Shown piece after piece: positions 1-8,995 of a stretch of DNA of 20,026 bases. The first letter of the stretch is position 1. Each line of letters begins with the position of its first letter. The notes beneath the pieces were generated by a model. That model made no database searches. It saw nothing but the letters and a program-made list of their open reading frames with translations, and was not told the DNA's origin. Source of the stretch: Hypsibius dujardini (taxonomy: Eukaryota; Tardigrada; Eutardigrada; Parachela; Hypsibiidae); the NCBI GenBank assembly GCA_001579985.1, contig LRSR01007119.1, positions 1-20,026 on the forward strand, given 5' to 3'. A program made the translations under genes and the position numbers.

Positions 1-467
1 CACTGTCGCACACAGAGAGAAGCAGTAATTATGGAAATGGCGGACAACAATCTGGGACATGCATGGGACCATTATTAAGATCCTTCGGAGACGGCACGCA
101 GGTTAAGTTATTGAACCCATTGGTAGTGAATTTTACCGGTATTGTTAGTCATGTTCACCCTTTTGAGATGAAGGAATCGGAAGACTTGCTCTCTGTTTTC
201 CCGACGGCCTCGTGCAAAATTTATTTATGCAACATCCATTTCTTTTTGTGTTTGTGCAGTCTAATTTCCTATTCCATATATGTGTGCTGTCTAATTTAAT
301 ATGTCTGCTGGATCGGGTCTCCATTTCACCGGCCTACGGTACTCAGCAATCACTAATCCCTAATCACCACCGTAGTGGAGGGTTCCCGTTTCTTTTATGA
401 CGGAAGCCGCGCGATCATCACCAAATCATCCGACAAATATGTTGCTGATGAATCCCACGGAGTCATC
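1..467. other. 5' flank or untranslated region of the GPCR gene
   Basis: No exon, RNA gene or convincing promoter is seen here apart from the overlapping upstream ORF. Short ORFs at 63-299 and 212-400 have no recognisable domains and mixed codon use. An upstream untranslated or coding exon cannot be excluded. Confidence 0.4.
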
Positions 468-471
468 ATGA
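397..471 (+). other. Upstream ORF (24 codons) overlapping the GPCR start
   Basis: ATG at 397 opens a 24-codon frame that terminates at TGA 469-471. The TGA overlaps the proposed GPCR ATG (468-470) as ATGA. If this stretch is 5' UTR, the arrangement could limit or couple initiation by reinitiation. It may be chance, since the transcript start is unknown. Confidence 0.35.
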
Positions 472-757
472 ACTTTTCCTCATCGCTGGGCAATTTGGTT
501 GCTTTTACAGCAACGGCCAATCTCTCCGGTTTAAGCAATGCTACGAGTAATGTGACTCTTCGCTGTGGATGGCCAAAGGAGGACCGCCGCTCGGAGGTCC
601 CCCACATCGAGTATGTCGACATGGTGACCTACCCGATTTTGTTGGCCCTCTCCACCATCGGAAACGCCCTCAACGTGTTCGTACTGCGGCGTGAGCGTCC
701 GCAGTCCTCGAAGAATGTCTACCTCATCACCATGGCCTGCTCGGACATTTGTTACAT
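468..757 (+). CDS. GPCR exon 1: extracellular N-terminus, TM1, start of TM2
   Basis: The exon encodes residues 1-96 plus two bases of M97. It ends TTACAT before donor GTAAGG at 758. The frame is open further upstream (to about 375) but has no ATG before 468. Clustered N-glycosylation sequons begin right after this Met. Third positions are C/G-rich, unlike the flanks. Confidence 0.8.
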
Positions 758-3700
758 GTAAGGGGACTGTATAAACTGTATATATATAATAATCCAGAAT
801 AAGTTTTTTCGTACGACAAAATTGAATACTTATTTGTGGGTGCTCCTATGCGATCTGTAGCACCTGTTACCACAGTAGCAATCATAATTATAATTTGGCG
901 CATAATTAAAGTTAAGCAATGTCTGTACATCTAAAAAGTCTAATGTTAACATACATTTTTGTTTTGTCAATACCGATTTTTGCAAACTGGAAAAAGCAAG
1001 GTATAGCCCCTGGATTTTACCTGACATGGGCAAAGCATTCCTCTTCCATAGATGTTTTCACCAGCTGAGTGTTTTTGTCGAAATCAATCACGAATGAGTG
1101 TGAAAATCTCTCCAGAATTTGTTGCCTGAAAACTGCAGCAACTAATTCAGTCTGGAAGAGTTGCAGCATTGCCAAGCGTGCAATCACCCAAGGCCCTCCC
1201 TCCATCAGACATAGGCTCATCACACTACTTTCCAGTGAGAGGAAGGAATAATTTGGAGATTGTTGGGTTGATAAATCGTTTGCAATTCAAATCCAATTTG
1301 CTTAGTCGTTTTCTCTTATTTTGCATTTTTTTTGGGCTAAAATTTAGCGAAGCATCTTAGCTTTGACCTCAACTTTGAGATGGCAAAGAATTTGATTGAA
1401 AGGTGATTCGTGTTGACGTGACCATCTGGCAGACGGTTATGAACTGCAAAGCCCCCCTCCTTCGATTGATTTTGATTAAGCAAAAGTCTCCCCCCTTAGA
1501 TTGATTTGATTAAGCAAAAGTCTCCCCCCTTCGATTAACTGACCTTCATTGGCGTGGCAGAGACTCGACAGCTTACATCACGTAATCATAATGGCTCGAC
1601 GCCTGAGGATAGAACAGTCTTCCATTTCACGGTGATTGATTGCATTTAATGCTGCGTTCTCGCGACCGACATGAATGCTGCCTTAATAACCGTATACCGC
1701 GTTAATTACACAGACGATATTTGACACGTTGGATTATAGGTGGGCACAGTTCTGCCCCTACACCAAGGATCGCATCTCCGATCCGTCGGATTGGATCGTC
1801 GACTCCTTGTCCGCCGCTAATGGCGTCATTCTTTTCCTCCAGGAAACGGCGGCGTTCGTCTCAGACTGGTACGTTCTCCCTCTGAAACGGCCTACATGAA
1901 AACTACGAAAAAATGCAACGAAAAAACCCAAACTACGAAATCCAATTTAACGAAAAGTGAAATTACGGAAAAACTAAAATCTTCAAAATAGGGAAAACTT
2001 TGAAAAACAAACTAAAACTAAAACACACGGAAAACTAAAATTTCAAACTATAATGAAAGGATATGTTTTAGCTCGTTTTTATCATGTTTTTTAAAATATG
2101 TTTCAACTTCAACGAAATGTAAAATAAGTGCTAACAGACGCATCGCGGCAAACTTAACGAACAAACAAACAAAGAAAAATTGTTCTTTTCTTCTCGGTTT
2201 TCGCTTTGTTTTTCCTTTTATGACATGACTTTCGCCTGTTTTGTTCGATGGGACGTGAAGTTGAGCTTTTGAGGGCGCGCGGAATGGAACGGCGAAAGGG
2301 AAGGAATGGGCAGAGTTGTGTCCTCCCATGTCCTTGCCCCGTTGCCCCTACGATATAGGGCGTACATAAAACTCATACACATCCTTATGAACACGGTAAA
2401 ATAAATAAATAAATTTTCTTTGTGTTTTCGTTTTTAGCAAAATCAATTTTCGTAGTTTTTCTTTTCTGAGGATTGTAGTTTTTCTGTATTGTAGATTATT
2501 TCTTCGTAAAATTGGATTTTCGTAGTTTTCCATTTTTGTTTTTTTTGTAGTTTTTTTCGTAGTTTTCCATGTAGGCCCTTGAAACGACCCTTAAAGTCAA
2601 CTGTATTACAGTCCTGTATGCCTGAATGGTGTGAGAGGTTCTGTCATCGTACGATAAAGCCTCTTCGACACAAACTCTATAAGATACTTACATGATCGAT
2701 GACAGAGTCACTCAAAAAAGCTTGGGTCTTTTTATACCGATTTGTCCTTATTTATAAACGTAGGACTATCGTCGCCTTCAGCATTGACCGGCTCCTCGCC
2801 ATCTGTTCGCCGCTGCACCACAAGATGATCTGCAGCATCAGTCGCAGCACGACCATTGCGATGGGAATCATCACCGTGGCGGTTTTGCTGGCGTCCTGTC
2901 GCCTGGTCGACTACTACTGGTGGTACGCAAACGATCCAGGCTTCGGGCCCGTGCCAGTCCGTCCCATCGAGCTGAAGCACCTGCGGACGATGTACAACGG
3001 GTCATTGGTACGTACCTCAAATTTGGATGAAATTGTTTGGTCGCAAATAATTCGTTCATACCACAAGCCAAAGGAGCAACCCGACATTTCGTACCCCGAC
3101 AACTCGTATACCGACATGTCGTACCTCTCAATTCGTATCCGGGTACAATTCGTACCCCGACAGTTTGCAATCATGGACAATCGTATCAAGAGACATTTCA
3201 TATCCCGACTATTCGCATAAGGATATTTGGTTCTCTAATTTCAGAACCGTTGAAACTTATATTTTGACATCTTGAGCGAGAATCTTCCGGAGAATCCAGA
3301 AGAAAATGATAGCATTCAAATTAATGTCATTCAGCCGATTGAATCGTTGCCGGACTGATTTATCAGCAAACTTGACTTTTCTTGTGCGCTGGTACATTAT
3401 TTATTTTTAGAAAATTGTTTCCATACGTTTGTATTTTTGTTCTCAATGGAAACAGAATCACATAATGTTAACACACACTACAAAATTAACGGATGTCTAC
3501 GATTTCACCTTCGAGAGGGGTGGAATTCCCTTGTGAGCGAGCACAAACACTCACACACACACGGCTGTGCACACCCGGGGTAAAAAACCGACCGTTATAA
3601 TCGTGAGAGCACAGTATTATAAATTTATTTAAGCAAATGTATCTGAATACGAAGTCTCCGGGTTCGATTTGCACGATTTTGTCAAGTCGTACCAAATGTC

Positions 3701-6537
3701 TATGATTACAATATGTTTGGGTACGAACTGAGATGTAGGAATTGTCTGGATACGATTTGTTTCAGTGCGACCTGTCCGAACACGAGCCAGAGAATTCCTT
3801 GAAAAGCGAGAACACGTTCAAACCAGACAGCCAACAAGGTCTAATAACGAATATCGTAACAAGGATCTATTATAAACGTGACGATCGAAATCCATTTATA
3901 GGATAGGTGGGGCAATATAATCCTGTTGCGGCTGGGCGAGGCTCGCAATAACCATGCCTAATAAGCAATTCCGATCAGCTTAATTTGTGGGCAACATGTC
4001 AGTCCATCCCATAGGAGTTATGGACTCGAACACTAAAGGGGACCAATGTGGGTCTCCGCGGAAGAGATGACCCACAAATCAATCGCAGCACTTTTATCTT
4101 TGTCATGGAATTCAAAAATTAATTTGACAACGACTGGTATTAGCTTGAAAAAAGTTTGAAGACAGAGGACGTGGCGAACTGCTAGCGAGCAGCATCTCAC
4201 GGGGCCGGAAACGCGCGGGTGAGATGTGAGAAATCCTCCTCTCCCTCCAGCTCAGTAGTAGTATCAGTATGGTAGTATCAGTTTAATGGAACTCCACCGA
4301 GACACCAATGAAATATACTTTTCTTGGTATTGTTCCACCCAAAAATCAATTTGGACGAGATTAGCATAAGCTAGAGAGTTTTCCGAGATCACGAGGCGCA
4401 GCGAGTTGGATTTCTCGAAGAGGACTGGAATTGCGAACGTGACTTTCCGACATTGGTCCATACCTCCGTCCACCCTTCCGAAGCGACGTTTTCAATACCA
4501 GGCAAACGCTATAGGTTGAATCACTACTTGGGTTGAATCGGTCGGGTGGCGGAGGGCGCCACGAGTGTAAATTGTAAACAACACTCATGCAGCAATACAC
4601 ACACCACCTGCGGCGCCCTCCGCCACCCGACCGATTCAACCCAAGTAGAGATTCAACCCATAGCGTTTGCTTGGTACAGTGCAACCGTGCCGCGACGTAT
4701 CTTACAGTGATATTTAGTACCAAGCAAACGCTATGGGTTGAATCGCTACATGGGTTGAATCGGTGGGGTGGCGGAGGGCGCCACAAGTGTAAATTGAATG
4801 AGTGTTGTTTACAATTTACACTTGTGGCGCCATCCGTCACCCCACCGATTCAACCCATGTAGCGATTCAACCCATAGCGTTTGCCTGGTATGTCCACTTT
4901 TGGTTAACAGACTTTTGGTAATCGGGTACAGATAGTACCAGAGGCTCATTTAGGGTCCTTACAGGTCGGAACCAGGACCCCTCACGGTTAGGCCAAGGGG
5001 ACGAGAAGGGGCAAAACGCATTTTTTTAAGATTGAGCCCAAAATTTGACCTCTTGTTCCTGATCATTTTCAAACTTGTGGGGTGTGGGGGTCTCATTACC
5101 AGTGGGCCCCCTGGAATTTCAAAACATCAGTTTTTCGCTCAACTTTGAGATTTGTTGAGGTCTAAAATATTTTCTCTATTGGTGAATACAAGTGGGAGGT
5201 TCAAAACATTAAAGAGAGGTCCAAATTTGATGAAAAACTGATGTGTTCGAACACGTTTTGAATCCCAGGGGGGCCTACCGGAAATCAGACCCCTTTGTCA
5301 TAATACCTGATTGTGGGTGGGGTTGGATTATTTCTTTGTATCTTCCCTTGAACTGCCTGACTTGTTTTACTTTTTCTATTGAAATGTTCTTTTCATTATT
5401 CTGTGTGCCAAAACAGTAACACTTTCGCTGAATGACCGTTTGGCGGCCCACGCAATTCGTCAGCATACCATGTGTCGACGTGCCACATGTCCATCAAAAC
5501 CAAATGTCACTAGTTTCTATATATTGACGTACCTTATTTCGGTGTACAAATTGTCATTCGTCGTTAGCATTTGTCGAGTGGCATTTGTCGGGATACCAAA
5601 TGTCAAAGTGCCAAATGTCGAGGTACCAAATGTCGAGGTACCAAATGTCGGGGTGCCAAATGTCGAGATACCCAATATCGAGGTACCAAATGTCGGAGTG
5701 TCAAATGCCGAGGTACCCAATGTCGAGGTACCAAATGTCGAGGTACCAAATGTCGGAGTGCCAAATGTCGAGGTACCAAATGTCGGAGTGCCAATTCCAC
5801 TGTAGTGCCATTGTTTCTGATCTGAATATCACTAGAGACCAGAACACGGGGAGACTACAAGTATCATTAATAGGCCGGCCTCTCCGTCCTTGTATCGTGC
5901 ACATCCGGGTAACATTCTGATTGATTTGCAGTTCGTGCTGCCGGCCCTCACCTTCCTCGCCATCCTCACCATCAACTCCGTCCTGATGCACATCATCAAT
6001 CGCAAGCGCAAGTCGCGGCTCCTCAAACTCCGCATCACCCTCTCGTCGACGCCCGACGCTCGCGGAGCCCTGACCACCAGTAACACCACCCGCAAGGTCG
6101 CCGCTGCGGCCTCCGAGCACAGTGCGTCCATCATGCTGGCGACGTGTGTGCTGCTGTACCTCATCACGCAGACCCCGTCAGCGGTGTTCATGGTGCTGCA
6201 GACCCTCGACAGCACCTGCATCCGTCGGCATTCCCGCCACGAGGAGAGTGTCACCGAACCGATTAAGCTCTTCTGCCTGAACCTCAATTTCTCGCTCAAT
6301 TTCGTCCTCTATTGCGCGGTTAACCCGGCCTTCCGGACAGCTCTGCGGAAGCACCTCCGCCGAGCGTGCGGCGGACAGCGCAGCAGGATCACAGCGTCTA
6401 TTCGCACGCTCCGCACGTCGCTCCGCTCAAAAACCAGCGTGCGGTCCGCTTCACCGAATCGCGTCAGTCTGCTCGTCGGTCACGATCCCAACGTGATTGC
6501 CATCTGTCCACGAGCCGTCTCCGAGTCCACGATGTAG
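468..6537 (+). CDS. FMRFamide-receptor-like rhodopsin-family GPCR (4 exons, gene span)
   Basis: Joined exons 468-757, 1740-1868, 2764-3007 and 5932-6537 give 1269 nt (422 aa plus TAG). All junctions are GT-AG and keep frame. Seen: an N-terminus with NFS, NLS, NAT and NVT glycosylation sequons; TM1 about 51-73 with GN (N66); TM2 about 82-100 with the ACSD aspartate (D93); TM3 ending in SIDRLL, a DRY variant (D148-R149); TM4 about 168-190; TM5 222-243; TM6 285-311 with TQTP in place of CWxP; TM7 about 333-349 with NFVLY in place of NPxxY; then a basic, Ser/Arg-rich tail. The WTIVAFSIDR and NFVLYC motifs resemble invertebrate FMRFamide/neuropeptide receptors, so a plasma-membrane peptide receptor signalling through G proteins is inferred. 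The ligand cannot be read from sequence. The conserved TM3 cysteine and an ECL2 cysteine are both missing. The start is the first ATG in frame before the sequons; an upstream coding exon is possible. Confidence 0.85.
758..1739. other. GPCR intron 1
   Basis: Intron of 982 bp, GTAAGG to TTATAG. It holds a short tandem repeat at 1461-1538. No other gene or RNA is seen. Confidence 0.75.
1461..1538. repeat. 34-35-bp tandem repeat, about 2.3 copies
   Basis: Two nearly identical units, each containing GATTAAGCAAAAGTCTCCCC, followed by the start of a third (TTCGATT). A similar C-rich stretch lies just upstream at about 1451. Confidence 0.8.
1740..1868 (+). CDS. GPCR exon 2: ECL1 and TM3
   Basis: This 129-nt exon lies between acceptor ATTATAG (ending 1739) and donor GTACGT (1869). 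It encodes WAQFCPYTKDR, then the TM3 segment up to FVSD and two bases of W140. It is too short to stand out as an ORF and is found by phase matching: the first G completes M97 and the last TG is completed by the first base of exon 3. Confidence 0.85.
1889..2577. mobile_element. Foldback/MITE-like element (about 690 bp) in GPCR intron 2
   Basis: The ends are inverted: GGCCTACATGAAAACTACG at the left and CGTAGTTTTCCATGTAGGCC at the right. Homology runs inward as repeated ACTACGAAA / TTTCGTAGT blocks, and both arms contain a matching TACGAAATCCAATTT-type segment. The immediate flanks are TCTGAAAC and CTTGAAAC, a possible imperfect 8-bp target duplication, which would suggest hAT. No transposase is encoded, so it would be non-autonomous. 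Confidence 0.7.
2764..3007 (+). CDS. GPCR exon 3: end of TM3, TM4 and ECL2
   Basis: The acceptor is AAACGTAG (ending 2763) and the donor GTACGT at 3008, phase 0. It encodes TIVAFSIDRLLAI, a basic second intracellular loop, hydrophobic TM4 (GIITVAVLLASC) and a cysteine-free ECL2 ending YNGSL. The frame also stays open upstream through the intron to 2699, but the canonical TM3 sequence requires the spliced form. Confidence 0.88.
3078..3210. repeat. Degenerate 15-bp satellite patch 1 (inverted orientation)
   Basis: Repeats approximating CGTACCCCGACATTT recur about every 15 bp with heavy decay. This is the reverse complement of the unit in the larger array at 5590-5795 of the same intron. Confidence 0.7.
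3211..3635. other. GPCR intron 3, unassigned stretch
   Basis: AT-rich sequence with a short CA run (ACTCACACACACACGG) near 3549-3564. No gene, RNA or mobile element is recognised. Confidence 0.5.
3636..3790. repeat. Degenerate 15-bp satellite patch 2
   Basis: Loose 15-bp periodicity of units such as AATTGTCTGGATACG, AAGTCTCCGGGTTCG and ATATGTTTGGGTACG. These match the consensus of the 5590-5795 array but are much more diverged. Confidence 0.5.
3791..4495. other. GPCR intron 3, unassigned middle stretch
   Basis: Mixed-composition sequence with short open frames lacking codon bias or recognisable motifs. No exon with matching splice sites is needed, because exons 3 and 4 join in phase across a complete receptor. 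Confidence 0.5.
4496..4676. mobile_element. Hairpin MITE A (181 bp, TA-bounded)
   Basis: Long terminal inverted repeats of about 65 bp: the left begins TACCAGGCAAACGCTAT and the right ends GCGTTTGCTTGGTA. Each arm carries GGTTGAATC twice, then GGGTGGCGGAGGGCGCC. The TA at both ends would suit a Tc1/mariner-type target site, but it is part of the inverted repeat, so the duplication cannot be proved. Confidence 0.85.
4718..4890. mobile_element. Hairpin MITE B (173 bp, TA-bounded), second copy
   Basis: Same family as the neighbour 41 bp upstream: TACCAAGCAAACGCTATGGG at the left, GCGTTTGCCTGGTA at the right, with arms of about 80 bp. The arms share a few variants (GGTGGGGTGGCGG against GGTCGGGTGGCGG), so the two copies are related but not a recent simple duplication. 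Confidence 0.85.
5087..5295. repeat. Inverted repeat, arms about 55-65 bp
   Basis: The left arm (5087-5140) has GGGGTCT, GGGCCCCCTGG and ATCAGTTTTTC. The right arm (5229-5295) has the reverse complement in reverse order, with about 10 extra bases near 5244-5253. It may be another foldback element; its ends are unclear. Confidence 0.7.
5296..5589. other. GPCR intron 3, segment before the 15-bp array
   Basis: Mostly unique AT-rich sequence. From about 5462 it contains decayed units (GTGTCGACGTGCCACATGTC) resembling the satellite that follows. Confidence 0.5.
5590..5795. repeat. 15-bp minisatellite, about 13-14 copies (GPCR intron 3)
   Basis: Tandem units of ACCAAATGTCGAGGT with variants GGAGTGCC and GAGATACCC. 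As 15 is divisible by 3, several frames stay open on both strands and encode VPNVE- or SRYQM-type repeats. There is no sign that these are expressed: the array sits inside an intron 137 bp before exon 4. Confidence 0.92.
5932..6537 (+). CDS. GPCR exon 4: TM5-TM7 and cytoplasmic tail
   Basis: It begins after acceptor TTGATTTGCAG (ending 5931) in phase 0 with FVLPALTFLAI (TM5) and runs to TAG at 6535-6537. It encodes a long basic third intracellular loop (RKRKSRLLKLR), TM6, TM7 with LNFVLYC, a helix-8-like NPAFRTALRKHLRR, and an Arg/Ser-rich tail with possible kinase sites. Confidence 0.9.
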   Translation, partial: FVLPALTFLAILTINSVLMHIINRKRKSRLLKLRITLSSTPDARGALTTSNTTRKVAAAASEHSASIMLATCVLLYLITQTPSAVFMVLQTLDSTCIRRHSRHEESVTEPIKLFCLNLNFSLNFVLYCAVNPAFRTALRKHLRRACGGQRSRITASIRTLRTSLRSKTSVRSASPNRVSLLVGHDPNVIAICPRAVSESTM

Positions 6538-6695
6538 AGCCTCGCCTTGTGTAGCCAATCATCCGTCCGTTATTCCGTCATCCTCGAGTCAGCTGTTCGG
6601 CAATTTGAGGAAGCACATTCCGACGTTATTTCGCGTGCCATATCACGTGACGATGCTCTCACGTCTAAACACACTTTTGTATTTCTTTTTCAACG

Positions 6696-6701
6696 AATAA
6701 A
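6696..6701 (+). promoter_or_regulatory. Polyadenylation signal of the GPCR gene
   Basis: AATAAA lies 158 bp after the TAG. A second AATAAA at 6727-6732 is an alternative. Confidence 0.6.
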
Positions 6702-6809
6702 ACCTCACCTGAATTTATATAAAATTAATAAATTAATTCTCGTCAGGGCGTGTCACTGGAAAGGAGATCAAGTTCACGACTTTGAAGTTGAATAATATGA
6801 GGTGAAATC

Positions 6810-7017
6810 TGTATTTCAGCTCAGCCTCCAGTTGGTCGATAAATCGGCTCATTCATGGGTTTCTCTTTGATGACGGGTACTTGATTGTTTGATTATTTGT
6901 GGTATATCCTAGTATACTATAACATTTCTGAAAATCAAGCAATCAAGCACCTTGCATCAAAGAGAAATCCAGGAGTGAGCCGATTTATCGACAAAGTGGA
7001 GGGCGAGCCGAAATACA
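6810..7017. mobile_element. Foldback/MITE-like element (about 208 bp)
   Basis: Arms of about 85 bp pair closely: TGTATTTCAGCTC at the left against GAGCCGAAATACA at the right, then GTCGATAAATCGGCTCA, TTTCTCTTTGATG and CTTGATTG with their complements. The loop is about 40 bp of AT-rich DNA. It has no coding capacity. Confidence 0.8.
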
Positions 7018-7053
7018 CACTCCATATCACACTCCATATCACACTCCATATCC
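7018..7053. repeat. 12-bp tandem repeat, 3 copies
   Basis: CACTCCATATCA occurs three times in a row (the last ends CC), abutting the right end of the preceding foldback element. Confidence 0.9.
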
Positions 7054-7546
7054 ATATTCTCCTCATACCAAAGCTTTCTCATGTGTGCGTAATATGCACT
7101 GCGTATGAGCGAGGAATTGCTTGCAAGCATTTAACAAGAAATGTTGTCCCACCCGAATATTTAGATCATGCATATTGTTTTTTGTTTCTCCCAAATATAA
7201 CATCCTCAACTATGATCCTGAGAAATATGGTGGGCTGCAAAGATTCCCCCTTTTCATCGAAGACAAATCAAGTAAGTCCTGAATTACGCCCATTACTTTT
7301 GCGCATTGCATGAATGATTGATTTAGTGATTACCGTGCACGTTGTTTGCAGTTGTATTTCGCATGCACAAAAATTAGCAGAATTAGAGTTTTTTCAACTT
7401 TTTGGCACTTTCTGACTCCAAAGTCAATTTGCAATGGAATGTCATCAGCGAAAGTGTTTTTGGAAATGAGGGGTGGAGCTATTGATAGTAGGCATGCACT
7501 TTGCATACCCCGTGTCAACTGGCGACCGGCATTCGGTTTGTGAAAA
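7054..7546. other. Intergenic stretch without recognised gene
   Basis: Short open frames only, with no domains and no clear splice-bounded exon except the donor at 7550. It could include a promoter of the fucosyltransferase-like gene; no core element is distinctive. Confidence 0.4.
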
Positions 7547-7988
7547 CAGGTAAGTGGCGCCGCCAGGTAGTGGAACTGTTAAGGCGCGCTGAGGCAGTGA
7601 TCTTGTGGGCGTAGGTGTCGAGGCAAACAAACGAAAACTATTTCCGCTTCGTCTGTCTCGTGTGTAGTCTGGTGGTTTTTGAATGACGAGTCGTAAATCA
7701 AATATCAACAGGCCAATACTCAGAAGTTGTTCCAATTAAGCACTCTCCCTATACGAATCTTATTGCGCACACCAGGTAAGTTGATAGGGAAAGAACTAAA
7801 TAATAACTCATTTGGAACTTCATTAAAAATCACAAACCTTCACTCTAATCTTTCACGCTGCCGGGATCTCTCTTGTCTCTTTATTACTCTTGAATTAATT
7901 TGGATGGTGTTCAAAAATGGAATTTATTTTTTACTTCTTGCGACGTGGTTAAACTAATTATTAAATCATCCGCTAACTCGAGGTAAGC
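7547..7988 (+). promoter_or_regulatory. Cluster of three strong splice donors (possible untranslated 5' exons)
   Basis: CAG|GTAAGT at 7547-7555, CAG|GTAAGT at 7773-7781 and GAG|GTAAGC at 7980-7988 are near-consensus 5' splice sites. An acceptor (CTCCCTCGGCAG, ending 9583) lies 32 bp before the first ATG of the fucosyltransferase-like gene. Alternative noncoding first exons of that gene would explain both. There is no direct evidence of transcription. Confidence 0.35.
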
Positions 7989-8013
7989 AATGCCGCAATT
8001 GGCGAATCGTTTT

Positions 8014-8138
8014 TACACATGTGGCAATAACCTTGCGCTAACCGAGTTAAGCACTTTAACTCAACGGTTATCTGCAACAAGAATGCAACGAGTGTAATGG
8101 CTTAACTCGGTCAGCGCAAGGTTTTTGCCATCTGTGTA
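8014..8138. mobile_element. TA-bounded MITE, copy 1 (125 bp)
   Basis: Inverted arms of about 38 bp: TACACATGTGGCAATAACCT followed by TGCGCTAACCGAGTTAAGC at the left; GCTTAACTCGGTCAGCGCA ... ATCTGTGTA at the right. Related to the element at 19288-19447. Confidence 0.82.
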
Positions 8139-8880
8139 TGAACGTTTATTTACTTCACCTAACGAGGGCTCTGCTTTCTGTGTTTTTATAACTCAAACGT
8201 AGTAGATGTTGTTTTTAAATATTTTTTTTTACCAGAGTTAAACGAGAAAGATCGAATACGCCATTCAATTCGGCTGGCTTCTTCCCATTCAAATTTGACA
8301 ATAACTCCGTGCACATGAACACTAACTTGATTTCTTGATTTCTTGATTTCTTGACATTGATATGCCGAGATTTCAATTCGGTTGATTGGCCGATTGTAGT
8401 TTTTATGTAGCGAATTTTTTTTCGGTGACTTTTTCCGTCCTTTTGTTTTGCAAAATTGTTCGTATTTACGCTTTAAGTGGATACTCTTATGCATTTTAAA
8501 CTCCCGAGCACGATTGGCGAGAAATTTAATTACTGGAAGCCAGCCTTTTTCACTTCGAGATTTCGAAAAAAGATTGCCTAACGAAACTGAGTGGAGTCTT
8601 GATTGATTGAGTGCAGTTGATTGGAAATTTGGAATGCTCCAATGCTAGACACTGTTTGATTGTCTGATTGTGTGTAGACAATTTTATTTTACTTTATTTT
8701 TGCATTTGCTTGTTTGAATATGATTTGAACCAGTGCTCTCAAATTTTCCCATTCTAATTCTTCATTCATAGTTCAAATTAAAAGAATTATTTCTGCGAGA
8801 CGTGTGTCTTCTACAAAATTTCATGCAAAGATCGGTCCATACAGTAAGTGCACGAAACCGTGTGAATTGCTTAGTTGATT
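8139..8880. other. Intergenic stretch with simple repeats
   Basis: Contains a 9-bp run (TTGATTTCT, three copies near 8328-8354) and otherwise AT-rich unique sequence. No gene is recognised. Confidence 0.5.
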
Positions 8881-8979
8881 GATTCGTTGATTGGTTGATT
8901 CTTCAAGCGGTTACTTGATTGATCCGTTGATTGGTTCATTTTTCAAGCGGATACTTGATTGATTCATTGATTGTTACTG
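8881..8979. repeat. 40-bp tandem repeat, about 2.5 copies
   Basis: Units start at 8881, 8921 and 8961 (partial) and share CGTTGATTGGTT, TTCAAGCGG and TACTTGATT. Confidence 0.85.
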
Positions 8980-8995
8980 CGAACTGTAAGTCATT

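Noticed and set aside
2699-2763. Extension of GPCR exon 3 upstream (TESLKKAWVFLYRF...)
   Set aside because: It would break the TM3 sequence; the acceptor at 2763 gives a complete FVSDWTIVAFSIDR in phase with exon 2.
3645-3680. GGTTCGATTTG, resembling a tRNA B box
   Set aside because: No matching A box, acceptor stem or cloverleaf can be drawn around it; it belongs to a degenerate 15-bp repeat.
4361-4862. Proline/arginine-rich ORFs on both strands
   Set aside because: They are translations of the two hairpin MITEs; the same peptide appears on opposite strands because of the inverted arms.
5440-5920. Several ORFs on both strands with VPNVE, CRGTK or HLVPR repeats
   Set aside because: All arise from the 15-bp satellite, whose period keeps many frames open; the region is intronic.
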